From the NCBI RefSeq assembly GCF_024357955.1, contig NZ_JANEYT010000029.1, positions 1-63,613 of the forward strand: a stretch of 63,613 nt of DNA, written 5' to 3'. Positions within the stretch are counted from its first letter, which is position 1. Each line of letters opens with the position of its first letter. The notes below the pieces were generated by a model, which worked only from the letters and a program-made list of their open reading frames with translations, was not told where the DNA came from and ran no database searches. The position numbers and the translations under genes were made by a program. Below are positions 37,252 to 47,500 of this stretch, piece by piece. The DNA is from Photobacterium pectinilyticum. Its GTDB lineage: Bacteria > Pseudomonadota > Gammaproteobacteria > Enterobacterales > Vibrionaceae.

Positions 37252-37833
37252 ATGTGGCAATGGTTAAAAAAGTGGTGGACGCTCATCCGTTCACCCGCGA
37301 AGTATTTTAGTCTTGGTTTTTTGACATTAGGAGGCTTCATAGCCGGTGTGATTTTTTGGGGTGCGTTTAATACCGGAATGGAATTTACTAACTCAGAGCC
37401 ATTTTGTGTTAGTTGCCATGAAGATAACGTGTATCAGGAGATCCAGGGTACTATCCACTTTAATAATCGTACTGGGGTAAGGGCGATTTGTTCAGACTGT
37501 CATGTTCCACACGACTGGACAGATAAAATGGCGCGAAAGATGCAGGCTTCAAAGGAAGTATGGGCATGGGTAACAGGGGCGATTTCTACCCCTGAAAAGT
37601 TCGAAGCCCGGCGTCTGCATATGGCTGAGCGTGAGTGGACACGGATGAAGAAAAATGACTCCCTTGAATGTCGGAACTGCCATGAGTTCAGCTATATGGA
37701 TTTCACGCAGCAATCTCAGCGTGCATCGGTACAGCATTCGAGCTCATTAGCTGATGGGTCCAAAACGTGCATAGATTGTCATAAAGGGATCGCGCACCGT
37801 CTTCCGGATATGAGGGGAGTAGAGGGCTTTTAG
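37252..37833 (+). CDS. napC: tetrahaem quinol dehydrogenase NapC
   Basis: A 193-residue NapC/NirT-type cytochrome with one N-terminal anchor ([20 protein letters not shown]) and four haem-c motifs: CVSCH near residue 52, CSDCH near 81, CRNCH near 142 and CIDCH near 174. It oxidises membrane quinol and passes electrons to NapB. It starts 12 bp after napB and is the last gene of the cluster. Confidence 0.96.
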   Translation: MWQWLKKWWTLIRSPAKYFSLGFLTLGGFIAGVIFWGAFNTGMEFTNSEPFCVSCHEDNVYQEIQGTIHFNNRTGVRAICSDCHVPHDWTDKMARKMQASKEVWAWVTGAISTPEKFEARRLHMAEREWTRMKKNDSLECRNCHEFSYMDFTQQSQRASVQHSSSLADGSKTCIDCHKGIAHRLPDMRGVEGF

Positions 37834-37878
37834 AGTGAAATCTATGTAATAAAAGAGCTTAATTTCATTAATCATACT

Positions 37879-37932
37879 AAGCGGCTAAAAATGACACACT
37901 GATTGAAGTGTTGATATTTAGCCGCTTTCTTT
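37879..37932 (+). terminator. rho-independent terminator after the nap operon
   Basis: AAGCGGCTAAA and TTTAGCCGCTT form an 11-bp outer stem with an inner ACACT...AGTGT stem, followed by TCTTTT. It ends about 100 bp after napC. Confidence 0.82.
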
Positions 37933-38134
37933 TGCCAATTTGTCAATGAAAAAACATCGTTCACTTTCATTGGTTTATCATAAATTGTCTTTTTTGAATG
38001 GGGCGAACATTTAATCGTGAGTATAACATAATTTAGCTATGTTTTTGAGTGTGCTCAGCGTATGATTCAACAACATTTACGTTTTTTATAAGTTGGTAAA
38101 TTTATTTAGAATTTACCTATTGCGATAATTATTT

Positions 38135-39097
38135 ATGAGCAAATTCGCTGCACCTCGCTTCTCTTGGAAGCTACTTAGCCCACGTTACTGGCCAACCTTA
38201 CTGCTGATCTTAGTCATGTATTTACTGAGTTGCCTTCCCTACGTTGTCCAGCGTCGCTTAGGGCAGGGGGTTGGCCGTTTGGCCCTAGGGCTGATGAAAA
38301 AGCGCCGTTTTACGATTGAGCGTAACCTTGATCTTTGCTTTCCAGAAATGGCTGAGCGCGAAAAGAAAGATATCATTAAAAAAAATATAGATAATACAGG
38401 TTTAGCCTTGTTCGAAACCGGTATGGCATGGTTTTGGTCGGATGCAAGGGTTAAACGCCATGTTCGTATAGAGGGCATGGAGCATATCGAAAAGCTTGAG
38501 CAAGAAGGCAAAGGTGCGCTGTTCGTTGCTGTACACTCATTGAATTTAGAACTCGCGGCACGCGCGTTTGGAATTCACAAATCAGGTACCGGGATATACC
38601 GCCCGAATAATAACCCTTGTTTTGATTTTGTTCAGTACCGAGGACGAGCCCGCTCCAACCGAACATTGATTGATCGTAAAGATGTCAAAGGGATGTTGAA
38701 GGCATTGAGCACAGGATCGCGTGTATGGTATGCACCTGATCATGACTATGGCCGCCGGCGTTCAACGTTTGCTCCTTTGTTTGCTGTTGAGAAAGCCTGT
38801 ACTACGACAGGAACCAGTTTGTTAGTCGACAACAGTGGCTGCGAAGTCATGACGTTTAGAATGGTTCGCGAAAATAATTCGGGCGATTATGTGATAACTC
38901 TAGCGCCGTTGCAGGAAGAGTTCCCACGTAATGACCCAGAGCAGGCCGCTGCTGTTATTAACAGAGCGGTTGAAAGTGCTATTCTTGCCGCACCTTGTCA
39001 GTACATGTGGCTGCACCGTCGTTTTAAAACACGCCCGGAAGGCGAGCCATCTCTATACGGTAAAGAAGCGGTTGAATTACATTCAAGCACAGTGTAA
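38135..39097 (+). CDS. lpxL: LpxL-type lipid A acyltransferase (copy 1)
   Basis: A 320-residue inner-membrane acyltransferase that adds a secondary acyl chain to Kdo2-lipid IVA. It has one N-terminal membrane helix (YWPTLLLILVMYLLSCLP), the catalytic H-x4-E in VAVHSLNLELAARAFG near residue 133, GIYRPNNNPCFDF near residue 151, the R-S-N-R / DRKDVKGML region, and WYAPDHDYG near residue 196, with YMWLHRRFKTRPEG at the end as in LpxL/LpxP. A close homologue follows 412 bp later, so it is a tandem duplicate. Acyl specificity cannot be read. Confidence 0.92.
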   Translation: MSKFAAPRFSWKLLSPRYWPTLLLILVMYLLSCLPYVVQRRLGQGVGRLALGLMKKRRFTIERNLDLCFPEMAEREKKDIIKKNIDNTGLALFETGMAWFWSDARVKRHVRIEGMEHIEKLEQEGKGALFVAVHSLNLELAARAFGIHKSGTGIYRPNNNPCFDFVQYRGRARSNRTLIDRKDVKGMLKALSTGSRVWYAPDHDYGRRRSTFAPLFAVEKACTTTGTSLLVDNSGCEVMTFRMVRENNSGDYVITLAPLQEEFPRNDPEQAAAVINRAVESAILAAPCQYMWLHRRFKTRPEGEPSLYGKEAVELHSSTV

Positions 39098-39110
39098 CCC
39101 TGCGATTCAA

Positions 39111-39143
39111 TATACCCAAGTAGCGTCAAGGTACTTGGGTATA
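39111..39143. repeat. perfect palindromic repeat TATACCCAAGT / ACTTGGGTATA
   Basis: Eleven-bp arms, exactly complementary, around an 11-bp spacer between the two lpxL copies. It is the best-preserved member of a family also seen at 17140, 19867 and, as a half, 15252. It has no T run, so it may be an intergenic mobile-like repeat rather than a terminator. Confidence 0.8.
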
Positions 39144-39509
39144 AACCCCTCTTGTTTATTCAAGTCACCACTTTGAGTGGTTCCAGCCATTATAATTAGG
39201 TTAGGCTACGCCAGAGCAGATTTCTTTATTTGAATAACACCAAGCTGATTTAATAGCCTTATCATTTCTGCGTCATCCCTGTCGTTTGAGACTAATTCCA
39301 ATTCGTAATACATACTCTTCCGTGCATTTTTGCATGTCTGTTATCCTTATTGCTTCATCTCTGCCCTTTCGCTTAATGTAAACTGAAAATTAATGGTACA
39401 AAACTTCATCCTCTTGCATAGCCAATCGCCACGCAATAGAATGCAGCGTTCGATATAAATTCCGTATATAGTTTTTTCCGGCTTTGGATTGCTTGGAAAA
39501 GGTATATAT

Positions 39510-40472
39510 ATGAATAAAAATAGAAATGGGATATCACCGCTTATGAGTAATTTTACAGCGCCTACTTTTACAAAGTCGCTTTTACATCCACGATATTGGT
39601 TAACCCTGCTGATGGTCGGAGTGGTGTACCTCATCAGTTGGCTACCGTACTTTATACAATTTCGTATGGGGCAAGCTCTCGGGCGTTTGGCTATGCGTAT
39701 TATTAAAAAGCGCAAGAAGATCATTGCACGTAACCTTGAGTTGTGTTTCCCAGACATGTCGCAAGATGAGCGCGATGTGTTGATGAAGAAGAACATTGAT
39801 AATACCGGTTTGGCGATGTTTGAAACGGGTATGGCTTGGTTTTGGCCAGATATTCGCGTTGAACGCCATGTGACTTATGAAGGCATGGAGCATATTCATC
39901 AACTTGAAGCTGAAGGCAAAGGGGTGTTACTTGTTGCCGTGCACTCATTGAACCTTGAGCTTGGTGCTCGTGCATTTGGTATGAAAACGCCAGGAGTGGG
40001 TGTTTATCGACCAAATAAAAACCCTTGTTTTGATTATTTTCAGTTTACAGGTCGTATCCGCTCCAACAAATACATGATTGACCGTAAAGACGTTAAAGGC
40101 ATGTTGCGTGCATTACGTAAAGGCGAGCGAGTGTGGTATGCCCCTGATCATGATTATGGTAAGCGACGTTCGACTTTTGCCCCTTTGTTTGCGGTTGAAA
40201 ACGCATGTACTACAACCGGCACAAGCTTGTTGGTCGATGCGTCGCATTGTGCTGTGGTGCCTTTTGCAATGGTGCGCAATACTGATTCAGGTCGCTATAC
40301 CCTAAAGGTCTTCCCGCCGTTGGATGCGTTTCCTCATAACGATCCTGATGCCGCTGCTGCTTATGTCAACAAAGCTGTTGAGCGATCTATCATGGAAGCC
40401 CCCGACCAATACATGTGGCTGCACCGCCGCTTTAAGACTCGCCCGGAAGGTGAATCATCCTTGTATGATTAA
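39510..40472 (+). CDS. lpxL: LpxL-type lipid A acyltransferase (copy 2)
   Basis: A 320-residue paralogue of the upstream acyltransferase, with the same catalytic VAVHSLNLELGARAFG, the GVYRPNKNPCFDYFQF and APDHDYGKRRSTFAPLF segments, and the same C-terminal YMWLHRRFKTRPEGES. The start at 39510 has AAAGG seven bases upstream; a methionine 11 residues in (39543) lines up with the start of copy 1 and is a possible alternative. A 412-bp spacer with its own upstream region suggests a separate promoter, and the two copies may differ in chain length or temperature use, as LpxL and LpxP do. Confidence 0.92.
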   Translation: MNKNRNGISPLMSNFTAPTFTKSLLHPRYWLTLLMVGVVYLISWLPYFIQFRMGQALGRLAMRIIKKRKKIIARNLELCFPDMSQDERDVLMKKNIDNTGLAMFETGMAWFWPDIRVERHVTYEGMEHIHQLEAEGKGVLLVAVHSLNLELGARAFGMKTPGVGVYRPNKNPCFDYFQFTGRIRSNKYMIDRKDVKGMLRALRKGERVWYAPDHDYGKRRSTFAPLFAVENACTTTGTSLLVDASHCAVVPFAMVRNTDSGRYTLKVFPPLDAFPHNDPDAAAAYVNKAVERSIMEAPDQYMWLHRRFKTRPEGESSLYD

Positions 40473-40496
40473 ATTTCCTTTCATTAGTTGATGAAT

Positions 40497-40522
40497 AAAG
40501 CTTCCTTGTGAAGCTTTTTTTA
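40497..40522 (+). terminator. rho-independent terminator after lpxL copy 2
   Basis: AAAGCTTC and GAAGCTTT pair around CTTGT and are followed by TTTTTAT. Confidence 0.88.
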
Positions 40523-40663
40523 TACCCCTCATATTCCTCTCACGCTGCAGTGGCTGTTTTGAATTTGTCTGACTCTGAATATTGTTGTTCGCTATTATGT
40601 TGAATTTATAGTCAATGACGCCTATGTTTTTTGGACATGTAAATATAAAAAGAGAGCGCAAGG

Positions 40664-42046
40664 ATGGATTCAATAGCGAATTTCGTCTCAGCCATAAATG
40701 GCTTTGTGTGGGGAGTCCCCATGCTGGTACTTATCCTAGGGGTGGGTATTTATCTAACACTTGGCTTGAAGTTAATGCCAATTGTGAAAATAGGCGCAGG
40801 TTTCAAATTACTCTGGACAGGAAGGATCCCCGAGAAAGAAGAAGAGGCCAAAGGGGAGATAAGCCCATTTAATGCATTAATGACTTCTCTGTCTGCAACT
40901 ATCGGGACTGGTAATATTGCTGGTGTGGCGACGGCTATATTTTTAGGGGGCCCGGGTGCTTTATTTTGGATGTGGTGTACTGCGCTTGTTGGAATGGCAA
41001 CGAAGTTTGCCGAAGCGGTATGTGCAGTGAAATACCGTGAAACGGATGCGAATGGCAACCATGTTGGTGGCCCGATGTACTATATCAAAAACGGCTTGAG
41101 TAGTAAGTGGGCATGGCTGGGTACGGCATTTGCTATTTTTGGTGCATTAGCTGGGTTTGGTATTGGTAACACCGTTCAGTCTAATTCTGTTGCTGCCGCG
41201 GTTGAGTCGAGCTTCGGGATCTCTCCTATAATGTCAGGTTTGATCATGATGATTTTAGTCGGGCTCGTACTGATGGGGGGGATCAAACGTATCGCGGATG
41301 TTGCTGGTAAATTGGTTCCATTAATGGCTGGGTTTTACATTGCCTCTGGCTTGGTTGTTCTGATCATAAACATTTCCGACATCCCGGCGGCTTTCGGTTT
41401 GATTATTAGTAGTGCCTTTACGCCAGTTGCCGCGCAAGGAGGCTTTGCCGGGGCTGCTGTGTGGGCTGCAATCCGGTTTGGTGTGGCCCGTGGTATTTTC
41501 TCAAATGAAGCAGGGTTGGGGAGTGCCCCAATAGCTCATGCTGCGGCTCAAACTAAAAACCCGGTCGCTCAAGGCTTAGTGGCCATGCTCGGTACATTTA
41601 TTGATACCATTGTTGTTTGTAGTATTACTGGTTTGGCGATTGTCGTATCAGGCAGTTGGCTCAGTGGTGAAACCGGGGCAGCCTTAACATCGATGGCATT
41701 TGCCTCTGCATTACCTGGTATTGGTAACTATGTGGTTGCCATAGCACTGTCTATCTTTGCCTTTACAACAATATTGGGCTGGAGCTTTTATAGTGAAAAA
41801 TGCGTCCAATATTTATTTGGTGTGAAAGCCGTCGTGCCTTTTCGAGTGTTGTGGGTTATTGCAGTGCCGATAGGAGCAACCAGTTCGTTAGAGTTTATCT
41901 GGCTACTTGCAGATACACTTAATGCCATGATGGCAATTCCTAACTTGATAGCCCTATCACTGTTAAGTCCTGTGGTGTTCAAGTTGACGAAGGAATATTT
42001 TGCCCAACTAGCACAAGAAAACACGAAGGGATCAGATCTTGAATAG
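40664..42046 (+). CDS. alanine/glycine:cation symporter (AgcS family)
   Basis: A 460-residue polytopic membrane protein that couples sodium to uptake of alanine or glycine. Family signatures are ATIGTGNIAGVATAIFLGGP near residue 77, MWCTALVGMATKFAEAVCAV near residue 103, GGPMYYIKNGL near residue 131, and FGVARGIFSNEAGLGSAPIA near residue 272. Around 10-11 hydrophobic segments are visible. AGCGCAAGGATGG places the start. It is a single-gene unit between terminators. Confidence 0.93.
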   Translation: MDSIANFVSAINGFVWGVPMLVLILGVGIYLTLGLKLMPIVKIGAGFKLLWTGRIPEKEEEAKGEISPFNALMTSLSATIGTGNIAGVATAIFLGGPGALFWMWCTALVGMATKFAEAVCAVKYRETDANGNHVGGPMYYIKNGLSSKWAWLGTAFAIFGALAGFGIGNTVQSNSVAAAVESSFGISPIMSGLIMMILVGLVLMGGIKRIADVAGKLVPLMAGFYIASGLVVLIINISDIPAAFGLIISSAFTPVAAQGGFAGAAVWAAIRFGVARGIFSNEAGLGSAPIAHAAAQTKNPVAQGLVAMLGTFIDTIVVCSITGLAIVVSGSWLSGETGAALTSMAFASALPGIGNYVVAIALSIFAFTTILGWSFYSEKCVQYLFGVKAVVPFRVLWVIAVPIGATSSLEFIWLLADTLNAMMAIPNLIALSLLSPVVFKLTKEYFAQLAQENTKGSDLE

Positions 42047-42072
42047 GTAATTCAACACTGTCATTTAAAGTG

Positions 42073-42110
42073 GCGGCTAACATTGATTATCATGATAGCC
42101 GCTATTTATT
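42073..42110 (+). terminator. probable terminator after the AgcS gene
   Basis: GCGGCTA (42073-42079) pairs with TAGCCGC (42096-42102), followed by TATTTATTTT. The loop is long and the T run is broken, so it is moderate. Confidence 0.6.
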
Positions 42111-42168
42111 TTAAAACAGATACGTGGTGTTAAAACGGATAGGGCTTTGGGCATTCGCAAACCAAACC

Positions 42169-43004
42169 TTAGACTAATGTCCCTTGCTGGTAATCCTGAA
42201 TTGCTTGCTCAATTTCACCCATGCTGTTCATTACAAAGGGTCCATAGTGCACGACTGGCTCGTTAATAGGATGGCCAGATAACAACAACACCCCAGCTTC
42301 ATTTTCTGCAGCCATAGCTAAACTTTCCCCGTCTCCAAGCAGCGCTAGGGTACCTTGTTTGACCTTCGTCTGACCCACTTGAATCTCACCATGGTAGACG
42401 TAGATCATGGCTTGGAAGTCGGGGTTGAGGCAACTGTTAAAGGTTGCGGCTTTGCTTGTCTGCCAATCAGCAATCGTAACAGGGACACCTGTTTGTTGTA
42501 ATGGACCGGCAAGTGTCGTTCCCTGGGTTGTTAAGTCACCGGCAATGACGCGGATAAGGCTGCCATCCTCTTGCTGGTATTGGGTGATAACATCAGACTG
42601 GAAATCATGATAATCCGCTGGCTGCATTTTCTTGGCTGCTGGCAAGTTAATCCAGATTTGGAATCCGTGTAGCGTGCCATCAGTCATTATCGGCATTTCA
42701 CTATGGATGACACCTTTACCTGCAGACATCCATTGCGCACCACCATCCCGTAATTCACCTACGTTGCCCATATGGTCTTTATGTTGGAAGTGGCCATTGA
42801 GCATATACGTCAGAGTTTCTATACCGCGGTGTGAGCCGGAAATCCACCAATGTAGTCATCTGCGCTTTCGGATTTCAGTTCATCAATCATTAAAAAGGGT
42901 GAGAACTGCGTGTTATTAAACCCGTGGACACGCTGAATACGGACACCGTCACCATCAGAGGAAGGGTGGGCGGGAATGAGTGACTGGATTTGTCGAATTG
43001 TCAT
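42169..43004 (-). pseudogene. pirin-family protein, frameshifted at its metal site
   Basis: The 5' frame (43004-42819) encodes a pirin start, with VQRVHGF-type RIQRVHGFNNTQFSPFLMID, and breaks at GGFPAH-TAV with a TAG stop. The 3' frame (to 42169) resumes as ETLTYMLNGHFQHKDHMGN and QWMSAGKGVIHSEMP and continues to a normal pirin end. The expected bridge is the metal-binding P-A-H-P-H-R-G; the sequence here (42826-42838) is four bases too short to encode it. Pirins are cupin-fold iron proteins, some with quercetinase activity. The deletion removes one of the iron-ligand histidine codons, so restoring the frame alone would not restore the site. Confidence 0.85.
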
Positions 43005-43356
43005 GTTTGCCTCCGAATCTGTTTTATTGTTTTAGTGTATGCCGAGTTGTGGATGACAAACAGTAGCCATTGACGAACAAGATGTTTAAAAAAATCGAAT
43101 AAGAAATATAGAAAGTAAACGTGCTTACTTCTGGTTGAGGTGAATAGTATATGCAGCAACGTTAGGGGGTGGAATTTTACTTGTTATGGTGGTGAGTTGA
43201 ATTACTTATTGCTGTTACTGTGGTTGGTTGTTTTTGTTGAAAATAAGATGCTGGGCGGTTTCTGTATGATTAATCAGTAGCATGATTTTATTCATTTTGT
43301 TTGTGAATATTAATGGGTGTTCTTAGTTGTAAGGAAAATACTTCGCCTGAAAGTGC
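43005..43356. other. non-coding region upstream of the porin CRP site
   Basis: An AT-rich stretch of about 350 bp between the divergent pirin and porin genes. No accepted coding frame, terminator or other repeat was seen apart from the CRP site listed next. Confidence 0.4.
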
Positions 43357-43372
43357 TGTGATATCAATCACA
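43357..43372. promoter_or_regulatory. consensus CRP-cAMP binding site before the porin gene
   Basis: TGTGATATCAATCACA has exactly the TGTGA-N6-TCACA consensus and is a near-perfect palindrome. It is 68 bp before the porin ATG, a position suitable for activation, and implies that the porin and probably the following nuclease gene respond to carbon limitation. Confidence 0.82.
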
Positions 43373-43439
43373 TTGTGATGCATTTAATATCTATAGAATT
43401 CACGAAATTTTGGTTGGTGTCACATTTCAAGGAGTATTA

Positions 43440-44531
43440 ATGGATATAACAGCAAAGAGAAAAGTATCGCTTTCTCTTTTGTCGACAGCCATGTTGGTAT
43501 CTTTTTCAAGCCATGCAGTATTAATTTACGAAGATGAGAACAGTCAAGTTGAATTATTCGGTGAGGTTTCTTTGGGTGCCTATATGGGCAATCAAAAAGA
43601 ATATGCCGAATATAATTCAAACGAAGCTTTGATTGATGACACTTTTGGGACATTAGGTGTTAAAGGTCAAACCGGTAATCTTATTTATCGCTTGGAGCTT
43701 GATTTCCAGAGAGAAAATTGGAATGGCGGTACTGGTGAAATGGTGCTCGATTTTGATAAAGCCTATATGGGATATTTTATTGATTCGCAGCATTATATTG
43801 AAATTGGTATGACGGACACCGCAGTAGATGATATTGATGGTTTTGGTGACCTGACCTTTGAGTTAGGTGTTGAAATCCCTGATGCCGGCGACCAACCTCG
43901 AACGGTAAAGTACCACTTTAATTATAACGAGTTTCAAGCTGCCGCATCGTATAGTTACAAATCTGAATCATCCTCGGGTTCAGATTACGGAGATGTTGTG
44001 AGTGGCTATGCCGGTTATTTTGGTGATCGAGCCTCATTAGTACTTGGTCTTGAAAAACGTGCTGGTTCTGAGGGTTCATCTCAGTATGGTGAGGGGTATC
44101 TGTATACCCTTGGTGCTCGATACCTTGTCAATCAAGAACTTGAATTCGGTATCAATGGTTTTATCCAGAATCAAGATATCGCTCAGGAGAGAACGGTTAT
44201 TACTCCACCTGAAGGTTATAAGCCAGGTGAATACCAATTCAACCAATATGAGACATTGAAAAACAGTGGTTTGTTGGTATCAGCACGTTATGCCGTGCTG
44301 TCTAATGTTGATGTGTTTGCCTCAAGTAACTACGAAAGTCGAGAAGAGTGGGATAAGTTCGGTGACTATTGGACTGGCAACGATACGCAATGGCGAGAGT
44401 GGGGTAAAGACCGCATCTGGCATACCGCGGGTCTAAGCTACCGCCCGACACATAATACTGAATTCGGTGCAGAAATCAGCTTGGGCGAGACCGCTCAAAT
44501 TGGTTACGCCTCTGCAACTGTATATTTCTGA
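43440..44531 (+). CDS. outer-membrane porin
   Basis: A 363-residue exported protein with a signal peptide (SLSLLSTAMLVSFSSHAV) and a Gram-negative porin barrel. VELFGEVSLGAYMGNQ starts the barrel, repeated amphipathic strands follow, and the C-terminus ends in ...TVYF with the terminal Phe needed for outer-membrane assembly. An acidic loop near residue 105-150 (VDDIDGFGDLTFELGVEI) resembles the constriction loop of general porins. AAGGAG five bases before ATG 43440 decides the start; the longer frame from 43410 is rejected. A CRP site upstream suggests nutrient uptake under carbon limitation. Confidence 0.9.
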   Translation: MDITAKRKVSLSLLSTAMLVSFSSHAVLIYEDENSQVELFGEVSLGAYMGNQKEYAEYNSNEALIDDTFGTLGVKGQTGNLIYRLELDFQRENWNGGTGEMVLDFDKAYMGYFIDSQHYIEIGMTDTAVDDIDGFGDLTFELGVEIPDAGDQPRTVKYHFNYNEFQAAASYSYKSESSSGSDYGDVVSGYAGYFGDRASLVLGLEKRAGSEGSSQYGEGYLYTLGARYLVNQELEFGINGFIQNQDIAQERTVITPPEGYKPGEYQFNQYETLKNSGLLVSARYAVLSNVDVFASSNYESREEWDKFGDYWTGNDTQWREWGKDRIWHTAGLSYRPTHNTEFGAEISLGETAQIGYASATVYF

Positions 44532-44560
44532 TAGTTATCATTTAAATTAAGTATATTGAT

Positions 44561-47500
44561 ATGAAATCATCTTATTCTTTGCTGGCGCTGGCAATTGGCG
44601 CCAGCATGAGTGCCAGTGCGCTGGCCGATATCAGCGATATCATCATTTCGGAATATGTCGAAAATGGTGCAAACAGTACCTATACTCGAGCTGTAGAGTT
44701 GACCAACATCGGTGTTGAGTCACATACTTTTGATAGTACCTATTCTCTGTACCATAAACACGCAGCGGGTTGGACCAATGAGATCTTGGCCGCTGATGGT
44801 GCCCCAATCCTGCATGGCCTTAGCATTCAGCCAAACAGCAGTATTGTAATTCTTCACCCTGAGTCTCACTCCCGTGATGAAATTGAAGCGATTGTTGCTG
44901 CTAATGACGGTCAAGTTTATTTTTCGGGCACTTACGATCAGGTACAGAATGGCAGCCTGAACTTTACGGGTAGCAGCGCAGTTTTGATTGCTGAGAGTGG
45001 CCTGGTTGATAAAGAAGAACCAACCGATATTCAAGATATTGTTGGGTATCTTGGTCAATACAACTGGGGGGAAACCGTAACTCTTCGTCGTCAAGAGGGC
45101 GCAGTGCCTTCCAGCAGTTACAATCCAAACGATTGGACCCAGCATCCGGGTGGTACATATGATGGCTTAGGAAGCCCTGAGCTTGATGAACCTGTTGAAC
45201 CGGGTCAGATCTGTTCTGATAACCCAGGCTTTGCTTATAAGTCGATCACAGAGATTCAAGGTACTGGCGATCGTTCGCCATTGGTTCCGGATGGCAGTTT
45301 CTGGAGTGATGAATCTTATCGCTTAAGTGGTATTGTTGCCCACGTTACGACCGGGAACAGTACCTGGCGCGGTGTGTACCTCCAAGACGTGGTAGAGCGA
45401 AGTGATCGCGAGGGGTCCGACGGCATTTTTGTTGAAGTTGCAGGTGTTGATGAAAGCCTAGTTGGCCAAGAAATTTGCTTTGTCGGTAAGGTACAAGAGC
45501 TATTTAATCGTACTCAGTTTGTGCCTTCTGATAGTGATTATCAAATCATGAACTCCAACTCTGTTGCACCTCGGGTGACACCACTGGAGATCATAGCCTC
45601 TGACTATAACGCTGATGGTGAGCTAGAATTCAACCGCACACTTGAGCGCCACGAAGGCATGCTGATAACTCTGCCGCAAGATGTTAATCCGGATCAAGAC
45701 GGTGATCAGGACATGCGCGTTACCCGCACCTTTATGTTTGATTACTCAAGTTTTCGTAACAACATGGTGTTGAGTTACGAGCGCCCTAATTTGCACCCAA
45801 ATCAGCTTTATCCTGCGGCTTCTGATGACGCAATGGCATTGCACAAGCAGAATGAAACACGACGCTTATTTGTTGAAAGTGATGAAAAAGCACCGGATGG
45901 TACTATTCCTTACTACCCGGAATTTGCTGATGCACCCAATGACCACGTTATCTTGGTAAATGACAGCGTTGTTGGTATTACTGGTGTTTTGGATTACAGC
46001 CACAGTGAATACCGATTGATCCCATCCGAAAACGTGTCAAAAGATACATTCAAACAAAATACGCCGCGAACGACTTCGCCGTCAGTCCCAATGGAATTGG
46101 AAAGCGACGAGTTTGCACTTAAGTTGGTTGCGAGTAATGTCCTGAATTACTTCAATTCACCGTTTGGTGGCGATCGTAACCGCTTTGGTGAAAACCGTGG
46201 AGCGGAAAGTTACGAAGAGTTTGAACGCCAGCAAGCGAAGATTGTTGAAGTGTTGTATCAGTTAGATGCCGATGTAGTTGGTTTGGTCGAAGTCGAAAAT
46301 AATGGCTTTGGTGATTACAGCGCTATCGCTCAGTTGGTTGATGAGCTGAACAGTAAGTATACCGATGATCGCTATTCAAACCGTAACGGTAAAGATTCAA
46401 TTTACAACCGTTATCGTTTTATCGGCTTTGACTCAAATGGCGATGCTATTTTGGACGCGCATGATCACGTCGGTACCGACGCCATTACTAATGGTTTGAT
46501 CTACCGCCCAACTAAAGTGATGCTAGATTCTTCACGTATCATTGAGATGCCGAATCAGAATGCCCCATCAATAACAGATGAAAATGGCAATCTATATGTT
46601 GATTCGCAAGGGCGCCCGCTAAGTAGTGGCCGCGCATTCCAGCGTCATGCAGTTGCAGCAACCTTTATTGTTAATAATACAGGTAAACAGTTGACGGTTG
46701 CGGTAAACCACTTTAAGTCAAAAGGCTCAAATTGTATTGATGACTGGGATGGTTGGGAAGAATGGGAGAATTTCACACCAGGAGACTCATTACATGATGA
46801 TGATTTGCAAGGGCAGTGCGAAAACTTCCGAGTAGCGGCTGCGCATCAGTTGGGTAAAGAGTTAAGTAAAATCCCAGGTGATCAGGTGATCCTTGGCGAT
46901 CTTAATGCTTATGCTTATGAAGATGCAGTACTGGTTCTGACTGATAACCCGACAGGTAAAACGTTGCGTGCGGGTCAGCATACCTACATTGGTGAGCGAC
47001 CACAGTTTGGTAGCGATCAATCTGGTGTTGAGATTAAAGAAACGTTTGGTTATGTTAATGCCGTTAAGTTGATGGACGATAAGTTTGGTCGTCAGCCTAG
47101 CTGGAGTTTCTCTTACAATGATACACTTGGTTCGCTAGACCATGTTCTGGTTACACCAAGCATGACATCACGTATTCGAAACGCTGCAGATTGGCATATC
47201 AATAGTACTGAATCAACGCTGTTTGACTATACCACTGGCTATAAAGGCAGTAATCCTGAAAACTTCCATGACCAGGGTATCACGCCATGGCGTTCGTCAG
47301 ATCACGATCCAGTGATCACTGCTGTTGCATACCGTTACGCAGAACCGGGCACGCTTGAACGACGCTTTATTACCATTAGTAGCCGTGCTGAAATCCCTTA
47401 TGTTATTCGCTCAACAGCAGAAGCCAAGGCCGGTGATAAGGTGCAATTCAGCTTGACGGCACGTGATGATCAGGACATGTCTCGTGTTACTTTGGCTGAG

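Noticed and set aside
39347..39796. 149-codon minus-strand frame between and over the lpxL copies
   Set aside because: Antisense shadow of the second lpxL gene; its protein has no plausible features.
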